The position numbers were made by a program, and so were the translations under genes. A stretch of DNA of 29,543 nt from positions 1 through 29,543 of IMG/VR virus record IMGVR_UViG_3300009008_000182, one strand, 5' to 3'. Origin of the DNA: a virus. This document shows positions 16,189 to 21,324 of the stretch, in pieces. Each line of letters starts with the position of its first letter. The stretch's first letter is position 1. The notes beneath the pieces were generated by a model. That model made no database searches, was not told where the DNA came from, and worked only from the letters and a program-made list of their open reading frames with translations.

Positions 16189-17057
16189 ATGTTATTGGGC
16201 TTGGTTCTGCTGGCTGTGCTATCGCCGATTCTCTAGATAAATATTCGCAGTACGATATCTATAAGCTTGACAATGGTCTTGAGCGTAAAGGCAATACATA
16301 TCCAATCGCCATTCAACGGACACACGAAGAATATGATAAGGAGCCAATTAAGCTGACTCAGTTTATCTCGCGGATGAAGAAGTCTGATACGTTGCTCTTT
16401 ATTCTTGGCGGCGGCGGTGCCATCTCTGGGGCGTCTTTGCAGGTATTGCGCCAGCTTCATAAGAAGTATCCGAATTCAATTGATATTATGTACATCAAGC
16501 CAGATGTGGAATTGCTTTCTGAACTCGGTCGGCTCAGGGACAGGGTTTGCTTTCGGGTTCTTCAGGAGTATGCAAGGTCAGGTGTCTTTCGTTCGATTTT
16601 GCTGGTGAGCAATCCACACATTGAGGTTGCGATTGGTGATGTGCCAATAAAAAATTATTATGAAAATATGAATAATTTTATCGCCTATGCGTATCATATG
16701 CAGAACGTCTTTAGAAACACCCAGCCAGAGATTTCATCTTTGTCCAGTAGCAAGCCCGAACATGTGCGACTGTGGACGCTTGGAGTTTTGGACGTAGAAA
16801 AAAATGAAGAAAAATTGTTTTTTCCCCTTGACAAGCCCACCGAGAAGTGTTATTATTATGGCATCAATGAAGAAAGGCTGGAAACAGATGGGAAACTACT
16901 AAGAGAAATACGGAAACAGGTTAAGGCTAACTCAGAACAGGCTGGGGCACCGTGTTCGTATGCCATCCACTCTACATCTTATGAAGATGATATGGCATAT
17001 GTAACTTGCTGGTCGAGTCAAATTCAGGCGTACCCTGAAAACTATCAAAGCTTATAA
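16185..17057 (+). CDS. Tubulin/FtsZ-like GTPase (PhuZ/TubZ-like)
   Basis: The 290-residue protein begins with the beta-strand and glycine loop NVIGLGSAGCAIADSL (2-16), like the T1 loop of FtsZ/tubulin. It then carries the signature-type T4 loop LFILGGGGAISGAS (71-84), matching the GGGTGSG tubulin motif with altered last positions. A strand ILLVSNPH (138-145) places the guanine-contacting Asn, followed by a central helix (~157-175) equivalent to H7. The T7 catalytic loop is degenerate (NTQPE). The length is close to phage PhuZ (~315). PhuZ filaments centre and move phage DNA/nuclei in jumbo phages. Here the gene overlaps the polymerase stop by ATGA, so it is coexpressed with replication. I am fairly sure of the superfamily, less of polymerisation or of a PhuZ-type role. 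Confidence 0.75.
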   Translation: MNVIGLGSAGCAIADSLDKYSQYDIYKLDNGLERKGNTYPIAIQRTHEEYDKEPIKLTQFISRMKKSDTLLFILGGGGAISGASLQVLRQLHKKYPNSIDIMYIKPDVELLSELGRLRDRVCFRVLQEYARSGVFRSILLVSNPHIEVAIGDVPIKNYYENMNNFIAYAYHMQNVFRNTQPEISSLSSSKPEHVRLWTLGVLDVEKNEEKLFFPLDKPTEKCYYYGINEERLETDGKLLREIRKQVKANSEQAGAPCSYAIHSTSYEDDMAYVTCWSSQIQAYPENYQSL

Positions 17058-17075
17058 AGCAAAAGGAAGAAGAAA

Positions 17076-17354
17076 ATGAAAATTCTATTGACTAGTATTA
17101 TTATTGCAGCAGGGTTGGCAGCGTCCACTCCCGCAGAGGCACACCCTCCACCAACAGGGCCAAGCGTAGAAGTGCGCCTTGTGTGGGTATGGGTGCCAGC
17201 GTATGTTGAACGAGGCATCCGTGTCCGTGGGCAGTGGCGACACGTCCAGTATGGAAGCAGCGTCCACCTTCGGCACCGTCACCACCGACCAGTGGCTCGC
17301 CACGTCCACGCTCCCCGTGGTCGGCACCACGCTCACCCAAGACGGCACCGATAA
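17076..17354 (+). CDS. Small secreted His/Arg-rich protein
   Basis: The 92-residue protein has a clear Sec signal peptide, likely cut after AEA (residue ~22). A Trp/Val segment VWVWVPAYVERGIRVRGQWR follows, resembling the repeats of WxxGxW/YXWV-type envelope proteins. The C-terminal ~30 residues are almost all His, Arg, Pro and Ala (e.g. HLRHRHHRPVARHVHAPR). The His cluster could bind metals or anionic envelope polymers. It is 18 bp after the tubulin-like gene with an AAGGAAGAAG ribosome-binding site. The last ~100 bp are much more GC-rich than the neighbours, hinting at acquisition. Function unknown. Confidence 0.65.
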   Translation: MKILLTSIIIAAGLAASTPAEAHPPPTGPSVEVRLVWVWVPAYVERGIRVRGQWRHVQYGSSVHLRHRHHRPVARHVHAPRGRHHAHPRRHR

Positions 17355-17381
17355 TTTATTTTAAAAAAGTGAAAAAAGTCC

Positions 17382-17410
17382 TTGACAAGACTTGCAGCAC
17401 ATGTTATATT
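17382..17410 (+). promoter_or_regulatory. Strong sigma70-type promoter for the ssDNA-binding protein operon
   Basis: TTGACA (17382-17387), a 17-bp spacer and TATATT (17405-17410) with an extended TGT before the -10. An A-rich stretch (AAAAAAGT..GAAAAAAGTC) lies upstream like an UP element. Nearly the same upstream sequence (AAAAAAGTCCTTGACAA) occurs at the 26141 promoter. It drives 17446 and probably the whole run to UvsX. Confidence 0.9.
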
Positions 17411-17445
17411 GTTATCACATTCAAACACAAAGAAAGGAGAGTTGA

Positions 17446-17742
17446 ATGATTGCACAGCGCGGAACCTTCGTTAAAGCCAACGGGGAGGAACGACAGATGA
17501 ACTTTGTTCGTCTGGACAACCTGCCAGATAGCTTTATGGATAAGAACACACTTGGGACTGGCACTGCGCCAAGTCTATCAGAGGGGCAAGAGCTTGTCTG
17601 GGACTTGGATGCTAGTGGCTTCCGTGTGTTCAACTGGAAGACAGCTATCGGTGATGTCATCGAATACAGGCTTCCAAACAAGCAAGAAGTTTCTTCAGAA
17701 AATTCTGAGATTCCTCTTAACAACACGACGGAAATCGTGTAA
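17446..17742 (+). CDS. Small SH3/WYL_2-like (DUF2693-type) phage protein
   Basis: The 98-residue protein reads RGTFVKANGEERQMNFVRL..LP..F....L........G...VWDLDASGFRVFNWKTAIG, a pattern I associate with the small beta-barrel DUF2693/WYL_2 family of phages. The fold is known but the function is not. The C-terminal ~25 residues are Ser/Asn/Glu-rich and probably disordered. AAAGGAG precedes the ATG. As first gene after the strong promoter and directly before the ssDNA-binding protein gene, it may modulate replication or host functions early in infection; that is inference from position. Confidence 0.55.
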   Translation: MIAQRGTFVKANGEERQMNFVRLDNLPDSFMDKNTLGTGTAPSLSEGQELVWDLDASGFRVFNWKTAIGDVIEYRLPNKQEVSSENSEIPLNNTTEIV

Positions 17743-17754
17743 AATACAAACCAG

Positions 17755-17797
17755 ATGCTCGGAAGATTTGCCGAGTATACTAAAGGGTAATTTACCC
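17755..17797 (+). promoter_or_regulatory. Two-hairpin leader before the ssDNA-binding protein gene
   Basis: An 8-bp stem (17755-17762 with 17771-17778, one G-T pair) with an 8-nt loop is followed by a 5-bp GGGTA/TACCC hairpin (17785-17797). Both stand upstream of an AAGGAG site for the gene at 17822. T4 gene 32 is autoregulated by gp32 binding in a structured leader, so this is a candidate operator. It does not have the pseudoknot geometry found downstream. Confidence 0.4.
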
Positions 17798-17821
17798 GCC
17801 ATTAACACAAAGGAGAATAAA

Positions 17822-18589
17822 ATGGCTATTGATATGAGCAAAATGAAGTCGAAGCTGAATTCGGTACAAAACCGTGGGAGTTCACGCACTTCACAATTCT
17901 GGCGTCCCTCGGACGGGGACCAGACTATTCGCATCGTTCCAACTGCGGACGGCGACCCCTTCAAGGAGTATTGGTTCCACTATAATGTGGGCAAGAATGC
18001 AGGCTTCTTGAGTCCCAAGAAGAATTTTGGCGAGGATGACCCACTGGATTCATTCGTTCGTCAACTCTTTAATGAGGGCACTGAAGAAAGCATCAAGATG
18101 GCTAAGAACTTGATGGCGCGTCAGCGTTTCTTCTCTCCCGTCATTGTTCGGGGCGAGGAAGCCAAGGGCGTCCGTATCTGGGGCTATGGTAGGACTGTGT
18201 ACGAGCAGCTTCTCAACCTTGTCCTCAATCCAGAGTATGGGGATATTACTGACCCCGATTCTGGCACAGACCTTCACCTAAATTACGGGAAGCCTGCTGG
18301 CGCATCCTTTCCGCAGACTAAGCTGATGCCATCTCGTCGTACTTCTACTATCTGCCCAAATATTACTGAGGCAGAATGTGCGGAGTTGCTTGAGTCTATT
18401 CCAGACTTCGGTACACTCTTTGAGAAGAAGTCTTCAGAAGACGTACAGCGTATGCTGGACGAATATCTGGCTGATGACGAGTCGGCAGAGGACATGTCCA
18501 CTGAAACAAATCGCTATGGCGGCAACACTACCTCCCAAAGCAGCACTGCCAATAGCGTTGAAAGCGCATTCAACGAACTTCTTGGGTGA
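17822..18589 (+). CDS. Single-stranded DNA-binding protein (gp32-like)
   Basis: The 255-residue protein has an N-terminal basic/helical leader. Then comes FWRPSDGDQTIRIVPTADGDPFKEYWFHYNVG (given here in two parts: FWRPSDGDQTIRIVP and FKEYWFHYNVG), typical of T4 gp32-like OB-fold proteins in marine T4-related phages. The rest of the core is helical, with the ending FFSPVIV..EE.KGVRIWGYG. The C-terminal ~45 residues are acidic and Ser/Thr-rich, ending ESAFNELLG, like the regulatory tails that contact helicase and recombinase. No zinc-binding cysteine cluster is visible, unlike T4 gp32. It coats ssDNA in replication and recombination, and its neighbour UvsX is the recombinase. AAGGAG precedes the ATG. 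Confidence 0.82.
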   Translation: MAIDMSKMKSKLNSVQNRGSSRTSQFWRPSDGDQTIRIVPTADGDPFKEYWFHYNVGKNAGFLSPKKNFGEDDPLDSFVRQLFNEGTEESIKMAKNLMARQRFFSPVIVRGEEAKGVRIWGYGRTVYEQLLNLVLNPEYGDITDPDSGTDLHLNYGKPAGASFPQTKLMPSRRTSTICPNITEAECAELLESIPDFGTLFEKKSSEDVQRMLDEYLADDESAEDMSTETNRYGGNTTSQSSTANSVESAFNELLG

Positions 18590-18600
18590 TAGCTTTTATG

Positions 18601-18634
18601 ACCCACGGGGGGGCACAGGGTTATCAGGTGCCCC
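18601..18634 (+). ncRNA. Intergenic H-type RNA pseudoknot, copy 1
   Basis: Helix 1 pairs ACCC (18601-18604) with GGGT (18618-18621). Helix 2 pairs GGGGCAC (18610-18616) with GTGCCCC (18628-18634). The linkers are 5, 1 and 6 nt. Copies 2-4 keep this layout. It lies 11 bp after the ssDNA-binding protein stop and 14 bp before copy 2. Confidence 0.7.
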
Positions 18635-18647
18635 ACACTTTTACAAT

Positions 18648-18681
18648 ACCCACAGGCAGGCACAGGGTTATCAGGTGCCTG
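18648..18681 (+). ncRNA. Intergenic H-type RNA pseudoknot, copy 2 (FKBP leader)
   Basis: Helix 1 is ACCC (18648-18651) with GGGT (18665-18668). Helix 2 is CAGGCAC (18657-18663) with GTGCCTG (18675-18681), so the outer two base pairs differ from copy 1 on both strands. Linkers are 5, 1 and 6 nt. An unstructured A/U-rich stretch with the AAAGGAA site follows before the FKBP start at 18708. Confidence 0.75.
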
Positions 18682-18707
18682 ATTTAACAATAAAGGAATT
18701 TTTTATT

Positions 18708-19166
18708 ATGAACGCAAAAAGCGGAAACTCAGTCACCGTCCACTACACTGGAACACTGGATGATGGCACAGAATTTGATACCTCCCGAGGGAGAGAACCA
18801 GTCACCTTTACTCTAGGCTCTGGGCAGTTGATTTCTGGCTTCGATACTGCTGTCACTGGAATGACAGTGGGTGAGGTCAAGGAGGTTGTTCTGTCGCCAG
18901 CAGAGGCATACGGCGAGACGAACCCAGAGTTGACTCAGACGGTTTCACAGCAAGCCTTCCCAGAGGGCTTTGAGTTTGTCGTTGGTGGACAGGTTATGGG
19001 TCAAAGCCCACAAGGTCCAGTCATGGCGACCATCTTGGAACTTGAGGACAACGAGGTCAAGCTTGATATGAATCATCCGATGGCAGGTAAGAATCTTAAT
19101 TTTAAAATTGAGGTTGTTTCTATCGAAGAATCGGCTGAAGGTGGTGCGGCTGCATCAGAAGAATAA
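18708..19166 (+). CDS. FKBP-type peptidyl-prolyl isomerase, SlyD-like
   Basis: The 152-residue protein opens with the FKBP fold VHYTGTLDDGTEFDTS..REP..F.LGSGQLISGFDTAV.GM.VGE.K...L.P..AYGE. An inserted flap domain follows (~70-125), then LDMNHPMAGK.L.F.IEV, which is the SlyD arrangement. It should catalyse cis-trans prolyl isomerisation and act as a folding chaperone in the cytoplasm. The histidine-rich metal tail of E. coli SlyD is replaced by an acidic/Ala tail. The open frame extends upstream over the ssDNA-binding gene, but ATG 18708 after AAAGGAA is the credible start. Two tandem pseudoknots lie in its leader. Folding phage tail or replication proteins is an inferred role. Confidence 0.88.
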   Translation: MNAKSGNSVTVHYTGTLDDGTEFDTSRGREPVTFTLGSGQLISGFDTAVTGMTVGEVKEVVLSPAEAYGETNPELTQTVSQQAFPEGFEFVVGGQVMGQSPQGPVMATILELEDNEVKLDMNHPMAGKNLNFKIEVVSIEESAEGGAAASEE

Positions 19167-19172
19167 TTTAGA

Positions 19173-19205
19173 TATCCGCAGGGAGGCACGGGATACAGGT
19201 GCCTC
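19173..19205 (+). ncRNA. Intergenic H-type RNA pseudoknot, copy 3 (lipoprotein leader)
   Basis: Helix 1 is TATCC (19173-19177) with GGATA (19191-19195); the other copies have ACCC/GGGT, so both strands changed together. Helix 2 is GAGGCAC (19183-19189) with GTGCCTC (19199-19205), another compensated variant. Linkers are 5, 1 and 3 nt. An A/U-rich stretch with AGGAGA follows before the ATG at 19229. Confidence 0.78.
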
Positions 19206-19228
19206 AAATTCATTAGGAGAAAAATAAA

Positions 19229-19363
19229 ATGATGAAAATGATGAAGGTTGTTACCATCCTACCCCTCGCGCTAATGCTGGCGTGTGGTGATAAGGATGAG
19301 CAAGACAGCGGTTCCGATAGTGGAGTCGTAGAAGAAGGTGGCGACACCGGAGGGGCAGAGTAA
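19229..19363 (+). CDS. Tiny lipoprotein with Asp/Ser/Gly-rich tail
   Basis: This 44-residue protein begins MMKMMK, followed by a hydrophobic h-region and lipobox LMLAC (Cys19). The mature part is only ~26 residues, acidic and disordered (DEQDSGSDSGVVEEGGDTGG). TAGGAGAA precedes the ATG. Its stop overlaps the next ATG (TAATG), so it is coupled to a single-pass membrane protein. Small lipoprotein plus inner-membrane protein is the layout of two-component spanins, though the order is reversed and no coiled coil is seen. The Asp-Ser-Gly tail matches Myxococcota-type lipoproteins. Function unknown. Confidence 0.7.
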   Translation: MMKMMKVVTILPLALMLACGDKDEQDSGSDSGVVEEGGDTGGAE

Positions 19364-19614
19364 TGACTGCAATTTTTACTAATCGTTGGGTTCAGGCAGG
19401 CTTGGCTGTATCAGCAATTATCGTTGGAGTGTTGGTTTTTAACCATAGCGAAGACGCTACTGTTGCTACAACTGAGGCGGCTCAGACACCAGTTACAACC
19501 GTTGCATCGCCAGATAATGCCGATGCAGCAGCAACGACGGAGGCGAGCCTTGAGACTATCGAGCCTGTCACCGAAGATGCTGAAGCGGCTGAAACCACAG
19601 AAGCGACTGAGTAG
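19363..19614 (+). CDS. Single-pass membrane protein with acidic Thr/Ala tail
   Basis: The 83-residue protein has one N-terminal transmembrane segment (~10-26, VQAGLAVSAIIVGVLVF). A ~55-residue low-complexity tail of Ala, Thr, Glu, Val and Pro follows and probably faces the periplasm. It overlaps the lipoprotein gene by one base. The pair could be a spanin-like lysis device or an envelope-exclusion device. The tail lacks an obvious coiled coil or amphipathic helix, so I do not commit. It is in an operon with the ssDNA-binding and recombinase genes, an odd place for a late lysis gene. Confidence 0.6.
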   Translation: MTAIFTNRWVQAGLAVSAIIVGVLVFNHSEDATVATTEAAQTPVTTVASPDNADAAATTEASLETIEPVTEDAEAAETTEATE

Positions 19615-19621
19615 TATATCA

Positions 19622-19657
19622 TAACCCACAGGGGGGCACAGGGTTAACAGGTGTCCC
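19622..19657 (+). ncRNA. Intergenic H-type RNA pseudoknot, copy 4 (recombinase leader)
   Basis: Helix 1 is TAACCC (19622-19627) with GGGTTA (19641-19646), the longest version. Helix 2 is GGGGCAC (19633-19639) with GTGTCCC (19651-19657), keeping pairing through one G-U. Linkers are 5, 1 and 4 nt. An A/U-rich segment and GTGGAG lead to the recombinase start at 19689. Confidence 0.78.
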
Positions 19658-19688
19658 ACTTTCTAATTTTAATAATAGTGGAGATTGC

Positions 19689-20822
19689 ATGATGGCAACG
19701 AAAAAAACAAAGGTTGGCAAACTTTCTATTGCCGATATGCGTAAGATGATTAATAAGCGAGCGGGTCAAGACGTTGCTTACAATCTCACAGAGGATAACC
19801 CAACGGAAGTTAAGCAGTGGATTCCCACTGGTGCCCGTTGGCTTGATAGTATTATCTGTCGAGGGCAATTGGCTGGAATTCCAGTCGGTAAGGTTACTGA
19901 GATTGCGGGGCTTCAGTCTACTGGTAAATCGTACATGGCTGCACAAGTCGCAGCTAACGCTCAAAAGCAAGACATTGATGTGGTGTACTTTGATGCGGAG
20001 TCTGCGATTGACCCCGGCTTCTTAGAGAAGGCTGGCTGCGACTTGGAAAAGATTCTTTATGTTCAAGCCGAGTCGGTCGAGTTCGTCTTGGAGACTATTG
20101 AAGATTTGCTTGGGTCGGCAGAAAATAAACTCTTGTTTATCTGGGACTCGCTGGCGCTGACACCAAGCACTACGGACATCGCAGGAGACTTTAACCCGCT
20201 GAGTTCTATGGCTGTGAAGCCACGAATTCTCTCAAAGGGCATGGCTAAGTTGGTTCAGCCTATTGCCAATGCCGAGGCTACCCTGCTTGTACTCAACCAG
20301 TTGAAGACAAATATTACTAGTAATGTTGCAGAGGCAATGACCACCCCATACTTTACACCGGGCGGCAAGGCGATGCACTATACTTACAGCTTGAGGATTT
20401 GGCTTACGGGTCGCAAGGCTAAGGCATCGTTCATTATGGATGACCATGGCTTTCGGATTGGCTCCGAGGTCAAAGTTAAACTTGAGAAGTCGCGGTTCGG
20501 AACGCAGGGCAGGCAGTGTGCCTTTAAGATTCTCTGGGGCGACGATGTGGGAATTAAGGATAGGGATAGTTGGTTAGAAGCTGTCAAGGGTTCTAAGCAC
20601 TTGACATCTGGCGGTGCGTGGTATACATTGACTCACAAGGACGGCACGACTGAAAAGTTTCAAAGCGCCACTTGGCTCCAGAAACTTGAAAATAAAAAGT
20701 TTTATGACCGTATCTTGGAGTTGATGGACGAAGAAATTATTCTTCGTTTCGACAGTCGAGAAGGTAATGCTTCCGACTTCTACGACATCGCCGACCAAGG
20801 AGGTGATGTATCAAAAAGTTAG
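19689..20822 (+). CDS. RecA/UvsX-type recombinase
   Basis: The 377-residue protein has a RecA-fold ATPase core. Walker A is GLQSTGKS (74-81), the Walker B strand is LLFIWDS (148-154), and a catalytic-type Glu lies in FDAES (~101-105). The L2-region segment FTPGGKAMHYTYSLRI.L is as in phage UvsX/RecA proteins. It forms filaments on ssDNA and drives strand exchange, important for recombination-dependent replication with the gp32-like protein upstream. The C-terminal ~90 residues are family-specific. Expression may be limited by the pseudoknot in its leader, and a terminator/promoter switch lies right after the gene. Confidence 0.88.
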   Translation: MMATKKTKVGKLSIADMRKMINKRAGQDVAYNLTEDNPTEVKQWIPTGARWLDSIICRGQLAGIPVGKVTEIAGLQSTGKSYMAAQVAANAQKQDIDVVYFDAESAIDPGFLEKAGCDLEKILYVQAESVEFVLETIEDLLGSAENKLLFIWDSLALTPSTTDIAGDFNPLSSMAVKPRILSKGMAKLVQPIANAEATLLVLNQLKTNITSNVAEAMTTPYFTPGGKAMHYTYSLRIWLTGRKAKASFIMDDHGFRIGSEVKVKLEKSRFGTQGRQCAFKILWGDDVGIKDRDSWLEAVKGSKHLTSGGAWYTLTHKDGTTEKFQSATWLQKLENKKFYDRILELMDEEIILRFDSREGNASDFYDIADQGGDVSKS

Positions 20823-20835
20823 TGAAAGAAAGTAC

Positions 20836-20865
20836 TTGACAGCTTGCCCTCACTTGTGCTATACT
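20836..20865 (+). promoter_or_regulatory. Sigma70-type promoter for the deaminase gene, nested in a terminator
   Basis: TTGACA (20836-20841), an 18-bp spacer and TATACT (20860-20865) with an extended TGC before it. The -10 falls within the loop of the terminator hairpin at 20847-20883. It should start RNA near 20872, past the 5' arm of that hairpin. Confidence 0.8.
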
Positions 20866-20890
20866 GTTGGTAACAAGTGGGGGTTTTTTT
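20847..20890 (+). terminator. Intrinsic terminator after the recombinase gene, overlapping a promoter
   Basis: CCCTCACTTGT (20847-20857) pairs with ACAAGTGGGGG (20873-20883): 11 bp including one G-T. A 15-nt loop separates the arms and seven T's follow (20884-20890). Read-through RNA from the recombinase would form it. RNA started at the embedded promoter lacks the left arm and would pass. Confidence 0.72.
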
Positions 20891-20934
20891 CTCACTGGGC
20901 GGTAACGGTGTGTAAAGAAACACGGGGCTTGAAG

Positions 20935-21324
20935 ATGGCGGCGAAAGTCGCAGAGCAGTCTGGGTATGAAACATTTCGTCACGGAGCAGTTTTGATTCGG
21001 GGTGGCTCAGTTGTGAATGTCGCAGCGAACAGTGATAATCACACGTCGTTCGGTCAGAGATTTCGTCAGCGTCACCTTGGTCGAGCCACACATCACGCTG
21101 AATTGGCATGTATCTTGGGGCTTGACAAGAGTATAACACAGGGGGGAACAGTCTATGTTGCCCGTATTAATAAAAATGGCGAGTGGAAAAATAGCAAACC
21201 CTGCTCGATGTGTCATGAGGTTATGAGTTATGTTGGCATTAAAAGAGTCGTATACACAGTTGGACCCAATGAATGGGGAACATATAAAATCGAGGATGAA
21301 GATGAAAAGACTATTGGTTATTGA
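20935..21324 (+). CDS. Zinc-dependent cytidine/dCMP deaminase-like protein
   Basis: The 129-residue protein has the deaminase zinc site HAE (in THHAELACILGL) and PCSMC (in SKPCSMCHEV). This is the two-part motif of the cytidine/deoxycytidylate/tRNA-adenosine deaminase superfamily. The most likely role in a phage is nucleotide supply (dCMP to dUMP), but the short length and simple architecture do not exclude a base or tRNA substrate. The frame is open upstream, but the promoter and terminator at 20836-20890 and the homology make ATG 20935 the likely start; its ribosome-binding site is weak (GGGGCTTGAAG). It overlaps the exonuclease gene by 23 bp. A ribonucleotide reductase gene lies in the same block. 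Confidence 0.75.
   Translation: MAAKVAEQSGYETFRHGAVLIRGGSVVNVAANSDNHTSFGQRFRQRHLGRATHHAELACILGLDKSITQGGTVYVARINKNGEWKNSKPCSMCHEVMSYVGIKRVVYTVGPNEWGTYKIEDEDEKTIGY

Noticed and set aside
17504-17821. Upstream extension of the ssDNA-binding protein frame
   Set aside because: It overlaps the gene at 17446 and a structured leader; ATG 17822 has AAGGAG and the homology begins just after it.
18378-18707. N-terminal extension of the FKBP open frame over the ssDNA-binding protein end
   Set aside because: It runs through two pseudoknots and overlaps a real gene in another frame; FKBP homology and a ribosome-binding site start at 18708.
20601-20629. TTGACA-17-TACATT inside the recombinase gene
   Set aside because: Spacing is good but there is no extended -10, and it lies just upstream of a much better promoter and terminator, so likely chance.
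20767-20934. Upstream extension of the deaminase frame
   Set aside because: It crosses a terminator and a promoter and overlaps the recombinase; transcription would begin downstream of it.
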